Assembly: GCF_029168945.1 (NCBI RefSeq)
Contig: NC_083604.1
Location: forward strand, 5,696,812-5,760,811
Direction of reading: 5' to 3'
DNA: 64,000 bases
Origin: Cannabis sativa
Lineage: Eukaryota; Streptophyta; Magnoliopsida; Rosales; Cannabaceae
Of this stretch, positions 1 through 10,887 are shown piece by piece. The position numbers were made by a program, and so were the translations under genes. Every line of letters starts with the position of its first letter. Within the stretch, counting starts at the first letter, position 1. Under the pieces are notes generated by a model. The model was not told the origin of the DNA and searched no databases. It saw nothing but the letters and a program-made list of their open reading frames with translations.

Positions 1-1124
1 TTCCTTGTTTTATTTCTGCATGTGTTTAATTTGTTAGTTACAAAAATTAGTTAGGTGTGGATTTAACCAAATCCATTCTAACTAATTTCTGTTAGGGAAG
101 TAGAGGCCGAAGGCCACCTTAGGGCTTTACTTGTATTTACTGTTCTGTCCTTGTGTATTAAGTTGTATTTAGTCTTAATATCAGTGTAAGTGGAGGTTTA
201 ATCCAACATATAGCAGCAACTAACAAGCTGTAATAGTTCTTTTGTATAGATATGTTTTTCTAATGTATGTACCGTTTTGATTAGCTGATGTAATTTAAGA
301 ATATATTATTATATAACAGATAATTTTGTACAGGAAAAATTACTATACATTTTGCTAATTCTATTTACCTTTGTTGCAAACAAGTTATACCTAATGCTGT
401 AATAAATTCCAGACTTAACTTATAATTAAAATTACTCACAATTTTTTTTTTTAAATTGCATTTTTTTTTAACAATACATTGCGGCATTCACTAGTATGTG
501 TATGTGTTTATGAGGCTTTTAATTTCTAAATTGTCTAAAAATCTTGAAAATTAATTATCTGGGTTTTGTGTGAATTTCAGTTTAGGTTTGTTTTTAGGGG
601 TTTATGTGATAAAAACTTAATGAGATTCATATAATAAACTATATGTATATATGTTTGTGTTTTTGTATATACTGAACTCGTTTTAGGCCTAACATATCCT
701 CAAATCCCAGATGAATGAATATCTATTCTTCTTAGGGAATCAATTTTGTTGCTAAGCATATAGAGCTATTTTTTCATATCAAAACAAAAAGTGTAAACTT
801 ATGTTGGTTAACTTATTATTATTATTATAATAATAATAACAAGGAAAGTTGTGACTGTAATTTTTTAGCAATGTGAGTCTGTGTCTCATTTGCAATCCTG
901 TTATTTGATTGAATTTGGAATTGAAATTTAAACATAAAAATTATGGGGTGTGCCATTTGGAGATTAGGCTAAATAAGAAGATTGATGCATTTGTGAGAGA
1001 TTAGATGGATGTGGATGAATAGATTACCTCAACCTCTTTCTTGATAGATTCTCAAGGTAACTTTCTTTGCAGTTGATTAGAATAATGTAGGCTAATTGAA
1101 CTTTCACATTATTTGGAACACCTT
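1..1124. other. Gene-poor AT-rich DNA at window edge
   Basis: I find no supported coding region here. The stretch is AT-rich, with poly-T/poly-A runs around 440-470 and a TTATTATTAT/ATAATAATAA palindrome near 815-840. The first few hundred bases could be the transcribed end of a gene lying to the left, but nothing in the sequence proves it. Confidence 0.5.
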
Positions 1125-1127
1125 TTA

Positions 1128-1440
1128 TGTGGCGTTTGGTTAGAGGTAATGAAATGGAATGAAATGGAAAGGAAATAATTTTCATTCCATTCCTTTGTTT
1201 GGTTGCATATAAAATCATTGGAATACTATTCCGATGGAATGACCTTTCTCTTATTTTGGTGGAATGATTATTCCATTTTAAAATAGAAGGAAAGACCGTT
1301 TCAATACAAGATTTGAAAAAATTTAATAATTCTTTTATCAATTTTTTATGCATTTTAAATTTTATTCCATTCCATTCCTATTCCAATTCCCATTCTCATT
1401 CTTATTCCTATATTTTCATTCATCCCAACCAAATGTCACC
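1128..1440. mobile_element. Foldback MITE, PIF/Harbinger (Tourist)-like
   Basis: The left end TGTGGCGTTTGGTT and the right end AACCAAATGTCACC are imperfect inverted repeats. The arms continue inward as ATGAAATGGAAT-type and ATTCCATTCC-type repeats, so the whole 313 bp can fold back on itself. The trinucleotide TTA flanks both ends (1125-1127 and 1441-1443), which fits the 3-bp target duplication of PIF/Harbinger elements. The short ORF on the minus strand inside it is a product of the repeat. Confidence 0.75.
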
Positions 1441-1576
1441 TTAATTTTTAAATAATAAAATTGTTTGAGGAATAATATAAAAGAATAGGAGTTACTAGAT
1501 ATTAAAGGATACCAATGAACATTTGCAAAATATAATCTTTTATAAAGTTTCCTCAAACTATCATGCTCAAAGGCTT

Positions 1577-1971
1577 TTTTTTTTAAATTAAAGCGTATAT
1601 ATATTAGAAGGAAATAAATAGTCAGACCTCACGGTCATTACAGAAAAAATTACTCGGAATAGTAGAGACTTCTACCATACCAGAAATATTGTTGGCAAAC
1701 GCCCACTTGGCCACATTATGGGCCGTAAAATTACAGTTTCTAGAAATATAAAAAAAAATTACATCAAGTGAAAAGTAGAAAGATGCTTGCATTGTCTTGC
1801 GTAGTTCTCAAGCTGCCAAAAGGAATCGATACCCTTTAGGTTCTTAATTACTATCTTAGAATCACTCTCCACCATAACAAAAGGGTGATGCATTGTGGTA
1901 TGAAAATGTGGATACATTGCTATATTAGAATATACTGGTAGTAAGTAATAGTAGTAGTACCATATATACAA
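1577..1971 (-). pseudogene. LINE 3'-end fragment (RNase H tail)
   Basis: On the minus strand the frame reads residues such as VMVESDSKIVI, then after a frame break NCNFTAHNVAKWAF, and it ends with a stop at 1622-1624. This is the C-terminal half of the RNase H domain in plant non-LTR retrotransposons: the ESD (E/D) catalytic region followed by the AHxxAKWA motif. The T-run at 1577-1584, read on the minus strand, is a short poly-A tail downstream of the stop. The fragment is 5'-truncated and frameshifted, so it is dead. Confidence 0.7.
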
Positions 1972-1979
1972 GTAAATGT

Positions 1980-2820
1980 ATAATATTATAAAAATTGTGA
2001 AAAAAAAAATAATTACATAATTCTATACGAGTTTATAAATATTTACAAATAAATATATATGTTTAGGATTTTAATTTGTTGATTACTTTCAATTAATTTT
2101 CTAAATAAAAAAAATAAACGCAAGCTAAATATGTAAATATAAAAATTAATATTTATATTATGATATATTACTAAAATAATGTATTTACTAAAATTTAATA
2201 TAAAATTTTAAAAAGAATATACAAACACACTTACAAATTTTATTTATATTTTATAAACAGTTTATATATATATTTATTAAATATTTGATTAGTATTATCA
2301 ATATTTACGATGCTATTATTAATTTAGTATGTAGATTATGATAACAAATATCATTTGTTTATGAAAAATTAAAATAATTTTAAAAATAAAATACTTAAAT
2401 TTATTTATTTAGTTGAACAAACACTTTATTTTTTATTTATTACAAGGTCATAAACAATGTAACACTTATGTTTATTAGTTATTAAAAAATGTGTAAAAAA
2501 ATAAGTTATAATTAAATGTGACTGTATAAATATTATGTTTATATTATTATTGATAATGTTTATTAATTATTAATTTAATATATTTATTATAATAATATTT
2601 GTAATGATATGTTTTTTTTACTAAATTTATATTTATGATAATATGTTGCTATAATATTTTATTAAAATTTAAATACATTTATATGGTTATTATTTATTTT
2701 TATTTTATATAGTTTGTATATGAAATTAAGAACATGTTTTTCCAATTAATAAAATATATAATAAATTATAAATAAAATTTTATAGACATATAATGTAATT
2801 AATTACATAAAATTGTAAAT
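1980..2820. other. Very AT-rich stretch upstream of TOC gene
   Basis: About 840 bp made almost wholly of A and T, with many TATTTATT and AATAAT motifs and no coding potential. It lies directly upstream of the TOC promoter and may be a matrix-attachment type region or decayed repeat DNA. I see no recognisable element ends. Confidence 0.5.
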
Positions 2821-2825
2821 TTCCG

Positions 2826-2832
2826 TATATAA
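2826..2832 (+). promoter_or_regulatory. TATA box of the TOC120/132-like gene
   Basis: TATATAA lies about 30 bp before a CT-rich leader (2862-2894), which is typical of plant housekeeping promoters. The position fits transcription starting near 2855-2865. Confidence 0.55.
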
Positions 2833-2935
2833 ATGAAGCAACCCAAAAGCGAGATCTTTTATCTCTCTCTCTCTTCTCTCTCTCTCTCTCTCTCCAGGAC
2901 TTAGCATAATCTTTCTCTTTAGGAGTCTGAACAAG

Positions 2936-3274
2936 GTGACCCTTTTCTCTGTCTGCTATTATTAGAAATTGTTTATGGCTTCATTTTTATTTAATTAGTG
3001 TTAGTTTTTACCAAAACCCTTATACAAAACCATGGACAGGGATCTGAGAGTTTCGGGATTATATCGGCTTATTTGTTTATCTGGAAGAGATGTTTTCTCA
3101 TTATTATTTGTGTATATATTTGATTGTGATGTTTGCATTTTTCGTTTCTCTTCTTGTAATATGATTTTTCGGTTTTTGTTAATTTTTAATTGGATTTTCT
3201 GTGTTGAATTACGTTGAAAATGCTTTGTTTGTGTCAATTTTTTGGTTGAATGGGTTTTTCTTTTGGCTGTTCAG
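2936..3274 (+). other. Predicted intron in the 5' leader of the TOC gene
   Basis: The leader reads ACAAG then GTGACC at 2936. A T-rich tract leads to GGCTGTTCAG ending at 3274, followed by GGATTGAGGAGTGAG and the start codon at 3307. The donor, acceptor and T-rich body fit a plant leader intron. Prediction only, since no transcript was available. Confidence 0.55.
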
Positions 3275-3306
3275 GGATTGAGGAGTGAGATTTTTGGGAT
3301 TTGGGG

Positions 3307-6300
3307 ATGGAAAATGGGACTGAGATTGTTTCTGAGTCTCGCTGGCTAGACGAAACTACTGCAGAGGTTGGGGTTTTTCAGGAGCGGGTAGAGGAGAAGG
3401 CTGTTTCGGGGTCTGATGGATTGGATGAGGTGGAGGTGGAAGAGGTTTTTGAGGAGGCTGTAGAGTTGCCGGAGCGTTTGGATGAGCAGGGTGGAGCAAA
3501 AGTTGATTGTGGGGATCAGATTGTTGATGGTGAAGAAGGAAATGTGTTAACGTTGAGTGATGCAAGTTTGACGGGTGTTACTGAAATTTCCAATGGTGGA
3601 GATGAGGTAGAGAACTTTGAAGAGGCGATTGGCATCCCAGATCAGATTGGAGAAGAGGTGGATAAGGAGACACGTGTTACTGCCAAAGAGAAGGTGCAGG
3701 ATTTTGGTGGTGCAAATGGTGTCGAGGGGGATGTGGTGGTTGGTGAGATAGATGGGGAGAAGACTGTACTTGAAGATGTGCCATTTGAAGTGAAGGTACA
3801 TGGAAGTGATTCTTTTGTGGTCAACAAAGAAGATGGGGTGAAAGAGATTTCTGAGATTAGCGTTGGAGGAGAAATAGAATCTAAAATTGCTGGGGGTGAG
3901 GTTGAGAAGAGCTCTAATTTAGTGATTGATACTGAGAAGTCTGAAAGTGGTAATTTTGATAGTGTAACTTCGAAGAATGTAGCTGCAGGTGAAAAATTGG
4001 ACAAGGAAGCTGCCTCCCTCGAGTGTTATCAAGAGACCGAGTCCAGCAAGGAGAATTCAACTGAAGTTAGCAAAGTACAGGAGATAGAAGAAAATACCTT
4101 GGGTGTTGAAGATCGAAATGTCAGCATTGTTTATGATGACCTAAATTTGAAGGTTCATGGTGAAAAGGGAGTCCAAATGGATGGTGATCGACAGGATCTT
4201 GATAGTAACCAACCGAAATCTGGAACTAGCATTGATTCAGTGCAGAGTGATTATAATGTAGGACCACAGAGCTCTATAGAACATAAAGATAATCAAAACG
4301 GTGATGTCAGAATGACTCCTGCTGAGCATTCTTCTGAACTTAATGCAGAAACTTCTGAGCTGAAAAATACTTTAGCTAACACAGAGGCATCTATCAAGGA
4401 AAGGGTGCCAGAAATCATAAACTCAACTTCTTCTGAGAAATCGAATGTGGAGAAGACAGAGGTGATCAAGGCGATTGACACTGATTTGCAAACTGTGAGT
4501 CACAAGGCTATTCAACCTGAACAAGTTAGGGATGTTCATGTAGTATATGATAATGGCAAGGCTAAGGAGCCAGAAAAAAGAGAAGAGAAAGATAAGGAAA
4601 AAAAACACAGTACTCTAGTTCATAGTGCAGTGAATCAGCCAGCACAAGAAAATGCTTCTTTACCTGGTAAATCTACCAATTCTGCTCCCTCTAATGCACC
4701 TCCTGCTGGCTTAGGACGTGCTGCCCCTTTACTAGAACCTACTCCTCGGGTGGTGCAGCAACCTCGGGTCAATGGTAGTGTTACTCAGATGCAGAACCAA
4801 CAAATTGAGGAGCCTGTTAATGGAGGAGATTCAGAGGAGTATGATGAAACTCGTGAAAAACTGCAGATGATAAGGGTGAAGTTTTTGCGGCTTGCACATA
4901 GGCTTGGACAGACTCCTCATAATGTTGTTGTAGCTCAAGTTTTGTACAGACTTGGTTTGGCAGAACAGCTGCGTGGGAGAAATGGGGGCCGTGTTGGGGC
5001 CTTTAGCTTTGATCGTGCAAGTGCTATGGCAGAACAACTTGAGGCATCGGGACAAGAACCCCTTGATTTCTCTTGTACTATTATGGTCCTTGGAAAATCA
5101 GGGGTTGGTAAAAGTGCCACTATCAATTCTATATTTGACGAAGTGAAGTTTGGCACGGATGCTTTTCAGATGGGTACAAAGAAGGTTCAGGATGTTGTGG
5201 GAACAGTACAAGGGATTAAGGTACGTGTTATTGACACACCTGGCCTTCTACCTTCATGGTCCGACCAGCGTCAGAATGAGAGGATTCTGCACTCAGTTAA
5301 GCGCTTTATCAAGAAAACACCACCAGATATTGTGTTATATTTAGATAGGTTGGACATGCAATGCAGGGATTTTAGTGATATGCCATTGTTGCGCACCATA
5401 ACAGAGATATTTGGCCCTTCAATATGGTGTAACGCAATTGTGGTACTGACACATGCTGCTTCTGCTCCACCTGATGGCCCAAATGGTACTGCTTCTAGTT
5501 ATGATATGTTTGTCACTCAACGATCTCATGTTGTCCAGCAAGCCATCCGCCAGGCAGCTGCAGATATGCGGTTAATGAATCCAGTTTCATTAGTGGAGAA
5601 CCATTCTGCATGCAGGACAAATAGGGCTGGGCAAAGAGTTTTGCCAAATGGCCAGGTTTGGAAACCTCATTTGTTACTGCTCTCTTTTGCATCAAAAATC
5701 TTGGCTGAAGCAAACGCACTTCTAAAATTGCAAGACAGTCCACCAGGGAAGCCTTTTGCCAATCGTAGAGGACATCCTTTGCCTTTTCTTCTTTCATCCC
5801 TGCTTCAATCAAGGCCACAGTTGAAGCTTCCTGAAGAGCAGTTTGGTGATGATGATGATGTATATGATGATTTGGATGAATCATCAGACTCTGATGATGA
5901 ATCAGAGTACGATGGATTGCCTCCATTCAAAAGTTTGAACAATGCCCAGTTGGCAAAGCTTTCCAAAGCTCAAAAGAAGGCCTATTATGATGAGTTAGAA
6001 TATAGGGAAAAGCTTCTTATGAAGAAACAATTGAAGGAAGAGAAGAAGCGGCGGAAAATTATGAAGAAAATGGCAGAAGCTGTGAAGGATTTGCCCAGAG
6101 ATTTAGGTGAAAATACAGAAGAAAGTTCCGGCGGGGCATCTATTCCTGTTTCCATGCCAGATTTTGTCTTACCTGCTTCATTTGATTCAGATAGCCCCAC
6201 TCACCGGTATCGTCATCTTGATTCTTCAAATTGGCTTGTGAGGCCTGTTCTAGAAACTCACGGTTGGGATCACGATGTTGGTTATGAAGGAATAAATGTA

Positions 6301-6963
6301 GAGAAATTATTTGTGCTTAAGGAGAAAATACCCTTGTCATTTTCTGGCCAGGTTTCAAAGGATAAGAAGGATGCCAATGTCCAAATGGAAGTTGCTAGCT
6401 CATTAAAGCATGGAGAAGGAAAATCAACTTCATTAGGTTTTGATATGCAGACTGTTGGGAAGGACTTGGTCTATACTCTACGGAGCGAAACAAGATTTAG
6501 TAATTTCAGGAGGAACAAGGCAACTGCAGGTTTATCAGTTACTCTCCTAGGGGATGCTGTATCAGCTGGAGTTAAACTTGAGGATAAGTTAATTGCTAAT
6601 AAACAGTTCCAGTTGGTTATGGCTGGGGGCGCGATGACCAGTCGTGGTGACATAGCTTATGGTGGCAGCCTTGAGGCTCAGTTGAGAGATAAAGACTATC
6701 CTGTGGGCCGTTGGTTATCGACTCTTGGGCTATCTGTCATGGATTGGCATGGTGATCTTGCATTGGGATTGAATGTACAATCTCAGATTCCAGTTGGACG
6801 CCATACAACTATGATTGCTCGTGCCAATGTGAATAACAGAGGAGCTGGGCAAGTGAGCATTCGCTTAAATAGTTCAGAACAGTTTCAGTTAGCTTTGGCT
6901 GGTCTCATTCCGCTGATCAGAAAATTTATCACTTATACGCCCCAATTGTCGTTTGGGCAATAA
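3307..6963 (+). CDS. TOC120: Translocase of chloroplast 120/132-like (outer-envelope preprotein receptor GTPase)
   Basis: Single-exon gene of 1218 aa, encoding a Toc159-family receptor of the chloroplast outer envelope that recognises incoming preproteins at the TOC complex. The first ~500 residues form the acidic A domain, rich in E, D, V and G. The AIG1/Toc G domain follows, with P-loop GKSGVGKSATINSIFDE from residue 596, the G3 motif DTPGLLPSW from 643 and the family motif VVLTHAASAPPDGPNG. An acidic linker with DDDDVYDDLDESSDSDDESE leads into the C-terminal M (membrane-anchor) domain. The length, close to Arabidopsis Toc132 (about 1200 aa), and a shorter A domain than Toc159 place it in the Toc120/132 class, which handles mainly non-photosynthetic preproteins. 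I chose the ATG at 3307 because the open frame before it has no earlier ATG. No break is visible. Choosing between the names 120 and 132 needs a tree. Confidence 0.95.
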   Translation: MENGTEIVSESRWLDETTAEVGVFQERVEEKAVSGSDGLDEVEVEEVFEEAVELPERLDEQGGAKVDCGDQIVDGEEGNVLTLSDASLTGVTEISNGGDEVENFEEAIGIPDQIGEEVDKETRVTAKEKVQDFGGANGVEGDVVVGEIDGEKTVLEDVPFEVKVHGSDSFVVNKEDGVKEISEISVGGEIESKIAGGEVEKSSNLVIDTEKSESGNFDSVTSKNVAAGEKLDKEAASLECYQETESSKENSTEVSKVQEIEENTLGVEDRNVSIVYDDLNLKVHGEKGVQMDGDRQDLDSNQPKSGTSIDSVQSDYNVGPQSSIEHKDNQNGDVRMTPAEHSSELNAETSELKNTLANTEASIKERVPEIINSTSSEKSNVEKTEVIKAIDTDLQTVSHKAIQPEQVRDVHVVYDNGKAKEPEKREEKDKEKKHSTLVHSAVNQPAQENASLPGKSTNSAPSNAPPAGLGRAAPLLEPTPRVVQQPRVNGSVTQMQNQQIEEPVNGGDSEEYDETREKLQMIRVKFLRLAHRLGQTPHNVVVAQVLYRLGLAEQLRGRNGGRVGAFSFDRASAMAEQLEASGQEPLDFSCTIMVLGKSGVGKSATINSIFDEVKFGTDAFQMGTKKVQDVVGTVQGIKVRVIDTPGLLPSWSDQRQNERILHSVKRFIKKTPPDIVLYLDRLDMQCRDFSDMPLLRTITEIFGPSIWCNAIVVLTHAASAPPDGPNGTASSYDMFVTQRSHVVQQAIRQAAADMRLMNPVSLVENHSACRTNRAGQRVLPNGQVWKPHLLLLSFASKILAEANALLKLQDSPPGKPFANRRGHPLPFLLSSLLQSRPQLKLPEEQFGDDDDVYDDLDESSDSDDESEYDGLPPFKSLNNAQLAKLSKAQKKAYYDELEYREKLLMKKQLKEEKKRRKIMKKMAEAVKDLPRDLGENTEESSGGASIPVSMPDFVLPASFDSDSPTHRYRHLDSSNWLVRPVLETHGWDHDVGYEGINVEKLFVLKEKIPLSFSGQVSKDKKDANVQMEVASSLKHGEGKSTSLGFDMQTVGKDLVYTLRSETRFSNFRRNKATAGLSVTLLGDAVSAGVKLEDKLIANKQFQLVMAGGAMTSRGDIAYGGSLEAQLRDKDYPVGRWLSTLGLSVMDWHGDLALGLNVQSQIPVGRHTTMIARANVNNRGAGQVSIRLNSSEQFQLALAGLIPLIRKFITYTPQLSFGQ

Positions 6964-7060
6964 TTAAAGGTGCAGCTCGAGGGTATATGTCTATTGACTT
7001 TCATGTATTTTCTGTTATGTTTCCGTTATTACCAAAACCAAAAGGATTCTCATTAGCAAA

Positions 7061-7066
7061 AATAAA
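7061..7066 (+). terminator. Possible polyadenylation signal of the TOC gene
   Basis: AATAAA lies about 100 bp after the stop codon, in AT-rich DNA with TGTA-type motifs upstream. Plant poly-A signals are loose, so this is a weak call. Exon-like pieces further on (about 7191-7229 between CAG and GTGTG, and about 8094 on after TTTCAG) raise the possibility of a longer, spliced 3' leader. Confidence 0.3.
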
Positions 7067-8440
7067 TGATAGATAATAGATAGTCTCACAATTTCTTTTG
7101 CACACAACAAGGAGGAGGAAGCGCAATATGAGGTCTTTCCCCTGCACCAATTCTAATCAGTTTATGCTTAAACCAAGTTCTTTTCTGCAGGTTTTGAAAA
7201 ATGAGGATAAGCATCGACAATATGATGAGGTGTGTGTGACTTATCTGAATAAACATATATGTGTTTTGTTCATTTATTTATTTTTTTTGCTGAAATACTT
7301 TTGATTGAGTCGAATCTGGTGATAGATGGTAGATTTTCTTGACCTTATTTCAGTGGAGGTTTTCATGTTCTAGCTCTAGTATATCTTGACTGATTGGCTA
7401 ACTTTAAATTGTCCAGTGTGTACTTCGTTTGGAAAGTACTATGCAATTATGACTCACTTCCAAAGTTTCTTGTTTCTTTCTTTTCAATTTCTCATTGTTT
7501 TGTTGTAAAGTCATTAACTGAAACACAATAAATTGGACGAGTTTAGTCTTACTGAACAAGTAATATATGTTCTGCAAAGGCATATGTTCTAAAGAATTAA
7601 TAATTTCATCTCCCAAGTGTCTTTATACAAATATCACTAAGACATGGAAACTTCCTTTTAGACATCGTTCAGTGCAGCTGCATGGTGAAGTCAGAGTACT
7701 CATCTTTCTACCCTATAATTCAGAAAGATAATATTAGTGCAATGATTATGTCTTGGCTTTATCTTCCTGATGGGCATATATATAATATTATATAGTTTGG
7801 TATATACATCGAAAGTATAATGTAGAGGAGGACCCTGTAACTAAATTTTGATGTTTAGTACTATATATGTAGAAACAATATATGATTATGTGTCTCTTAG
7901 CTATAACACCCTGCTCATATAAAATCTAGTCTCTTTACTTTATTTCCTTGTTTAAGTGGAGGATTGCAAATTTTGGTAAAACTGAGCTTATGAATGGAAA
8001 TAATGTATAATGAGTTAATGAAAATGATTTGTTATGTTCCTTTCTTTAATTAAAAGTTAATATATTATCTGATTTTCATCTTTGCTGTTTCAGCTTCTGA
8101 AAATCCTTTCAAGGCAAATCTGAGGAGTGAAGCCTGGGGTGGTGATTTGGACTATATAGATTGTTCTATGTTTTTCATTTTTGGACTGATGTGTATTTGC
8201 AATTTAGACTGTTGTGTTTTTATAATTTGAATAGCTGGATTTTTGTTTATTAGAAGTTAGAACTATGGCTTTAGACTTTATTATGGTGATCAGGTAGTGG
8301 CCTTTTATTTGAATTTGAATATGAAAAAATTAATATTTTTTTTTTCTTCTTTAGGTTATGCACTTAGACTTTTGTAAGCTCTTCTTTTTAGATTGGGTTA
8401 AATAAAATATATGTATTAAATTTCATTTTTCATTTTTTCT
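7067..8440. other. Downstream flank of TOC gene, no gene recognised
   Basis: T-rich DNA without a convincing ORF. Two splice-site-like contexts on the plus strand (TTTCTGCAG at about 7182-7190 and GCTGTTTCAG near 8093) may belong to 3'-untranslated exons of the TOC transcript. No protein homology is evident. Confidence 0.4.
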
Positions 8441-8459
8441 TTTATCAAGAAGAAAGCTT

Positions 8460-8903
8460 CATTAATCACACCAACAAATAACAATACACTCTCAAGGCTC
8501 TCTCAAGGAGATCACACCCTCACTTAATTACAATCAAACTCTTTAGTAAATTTATTTTTACTTTGGAGCCATTCCTATTCTTGAGAAATAACAATCTATA
8601 TTTGACATCTTTTTTAATTTTGTTAACTATACAATTGATAGTATTTGAGTAATTCGAAAAAATACAATTGTTCCTATTCCTCTAAATATGATAAATGGTG
8701 GCTGCCAATATAACAATCAACAACCTCCCAATCAAGTTAGAATGGCCCAACCGAAGCCAGTTGTTCCAGCTCCCAAAGTCAGCAGACCAACAATTGAATC
8801 CCACCCAAACAAAGACTGCTTCAAGAACCATCTTTGAGTACCTGCAAGTGAAGAATAGATGCTGATGGTTTTTAAAATGTATTAATTTCATTTTTCTTAC
8901 CAA
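8460..8903 (-). pseudogene. LINE fragment: zinc-finger (zf-RVT) region
   Basis: The minus strand encodes HQHLFFTCRYSK followed by an aromatic-rich segment and ATIYHI. This is the zf-RVT segment that follows reverse transcriptase in plant LINEs, where the usual text is H-LFF-C-YS then IYHIWRERN. Here the expected Trp codon after IYHI is TAG, so the copy is dead. Weaker similarity may continue to 8460. Only a few hundred bases of the element remain. Confidence 0.6.
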
Positions 8904-8978
8904 TGAAGTCTTTTTATCTAAATTTTATGTGATATAAATTGCAATATTATTTTAAATAAACTTAAATGTTGTTCGTTA

Positions 8979-9018
<40 letters not shown>

Positions 9019-9732
9019 GATAAATGAAGTATAATTTTTATTTTTGAAAATAAGAAATGTATTGTGTAATTATTTTTGTTTATTAATTTTGAAAATATAA
9101 AATATAAGTGTATTTTATAATTATTTTTGTTTTTCAATTTTAAAAAAAGATAGTTAAGATATAAGTGTTTAAAATTTTGTGTTTGTAACCGATATAAATT
9201 TAATGAATTTTTTAGTGGTGTAAGTATTCAATGTTTGTTCAGACGTAACTCATAGTCTTATATTACATATTTTCATCCAGACTTAATAATTTAGAATCTG
9301 CGCCTTATAAGTATTGAAAACTCTCAATGAAAACATCAAACTGTTAATTCAAAAATTCGTTAACGTTAATTGAGGCTTGATAATTAATACTTTAAAACAA
9401 TATTTATAATGAATGCAATGCATTTAAATACTAGATAGTGAAGAAAAGACATAAATTTACACCTGGTTTTATAATTTATTCTACATACTCCATGAGTCAA
9501 TATTATTTTTGAGATTTGATAAATGAGAATAAAATTTGACAAAATTTCTTTAAATTGGAAATTGGTCGTTCCCTTTTACAATGTTTGCTTTGTTATTTAT
9601 AAGAGTAGGATAAAAGTTATTTTTGATCCAATCCATTCAACAATTATGAAGCGTGAACATTCATTACGTTTCATATATTTCAATTAATAGAGGGAAATAT
9701 CATGCAATCACTTTCATAATAAATAAAATTAG
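8904..9732. other. AT-rich intergenic DNA with a long poly-T run
   Basis: No gene seen. A T homopolymer of about 32 bases at 8982-9013 is followed by TTTTTGTTT-type simple sequence. It may be the tail of a decayed retroelement on the minus strand, but no body was recognised next to it. Confidence 0.45.
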
Positions 9733-10530
9733 GAGTGTAAATGGGTCAGGTCGGATCTGATCTGACTATGATCTGACTTAATCCAGATCATATAAGGATC
9801 TGCCCCGCCCCACCCGCCTAGATCAGATACTCGGATCGGATTAGATCTTACCTGACTTATTCGGATCGGATCTAATCCGACCGGACTCTTTTTTTTTTTC
9901 TTAAGAATTTTAATATTACTTATAATTTTATATCCATTTTAATTTTGTATTAGTATTATTAAATACAATACTATGTTTGGTATTAACATGTATTAATAGA
10001 TTGTGTAAAGATTCGGGTCCAAGTCTGGGTTCGGCTCCGGGTCTCGGTCCGGGTCTGGGTTCCGGGTTCGGGTCTGGGTCTCAATACCAGTCCTAGTCAT
10101 GTTCCTGGGTCTCGGTTCGGGTCAGGGTCTCGGTCCGGGTCCCGGGTCAGGGTCCGGGTCCCGAGTCAGGGTCCGGGTTCGGATTTGGGTCTGGGTTCCG
10201 GGTCAAGGTCTCGGTCTGGGTCTCGGGTAAGGGTCTGGCTCCCGAGTCCCGATCCTGGTCTCGGGTCCAGGGTTCAGTCCTGGTCTTCGGTCTTAGGTCC
10301 GGTCCAGGTTCGGGGCCGAGTCTTGAATTAAGTTTTTTTCAAAATAAATTGAAATTGAAATCGAATCGGATCAAATCCAATCCAAAAAAAATTAGGCGGG
10401 GCGGAGCGGATCTTATCGAAAAAAAAATTAGGCGGGACGGAGCGGATCTAATCTAAGATCCAATAAGTATATGAATGTTTCAGATCAAAGGTGATCCGTC
10501 AGATCGGAACTCCAACCCGCTCTACCTAAA
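9733..10530. mobile_element. MITE-like element carrying a GGGTCY-rich core
   Basis: The left part holds repeated GGTCGGATCTGATCTGAC motifs and the right part the opposing GGATCTAATCTAAGATCC and GGTGATCCGTCAGATCGG motifs, so the ends are loosely inverted. The outer ends (GTGTAAATGGGTCAGGTCGG and CCAACCCGCTCTACCT) resemble the hAT-like MITEs starting GGGTGTAAAT that are common in plants. I could not find a clean target duplication, so the exact ends are approximate. Confidence 0.45.
10014..10330 (+). repeat. Degenerate GGGTCC/GGGTCT hexamer array
   Basis: About 300 bp of short units built on GGGTCY, GGGTTC and CGGTCC, with dozens of GGG runs about three bases apart. It is sharply richer in G and C than its surroundings. 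Related GGGTCY text also occurs near 11756-11820, 17597-17690 and 30117-30185 inside another repeat family. Runs of GGG at this spacing could form G-quadruplexes on the plus strand. Confidence 0.75.
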
Positions 10531-10887
10531 TAGATCTTTTTGACATGCCTAAATAAAATATCTGAAAGTTTAATTACAAAAATAAATAAATAAATAAATA
10601 AGATAACTATCCTTTTTAACTTGCTCTTTGTATCTTGTAACATACGGTTGTCGAGGCACCTAATTGTCTTATGTATAGTCCTTGGGGAATTCATCAACCA
10701 TTAGATGTATGTTTCAGGTAATATATTTCTCGAAATAGACATTGATTACATTTCTGAAGCAATGAACAGGAGCTTAAGCAGGTTAATCTTCTCAATGCTA
10801 ACAATGTCAACACTAGGAATATTCCTAAATGCCTTCACAAGCTTAGCTTCCTCAGTTTCATAATATGAGTGTTGAGAATTTTAAATT

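Noticed and set aside
2856..3300. 61-aa and 78-aa ORFs in the TOC leader as upstream genes
   Set aside because: They fall in a predicted leader intron with a T-rich tract and proper splice sites. No homology.
3356..4608. Several minus-strand ORFs opposite the TOC A domain
   Set aside because: They are antisense shadows of an acidic coding region. GAG/GAA codons read backwards give CTC/TTC, hence long L/S/F-rich frames.
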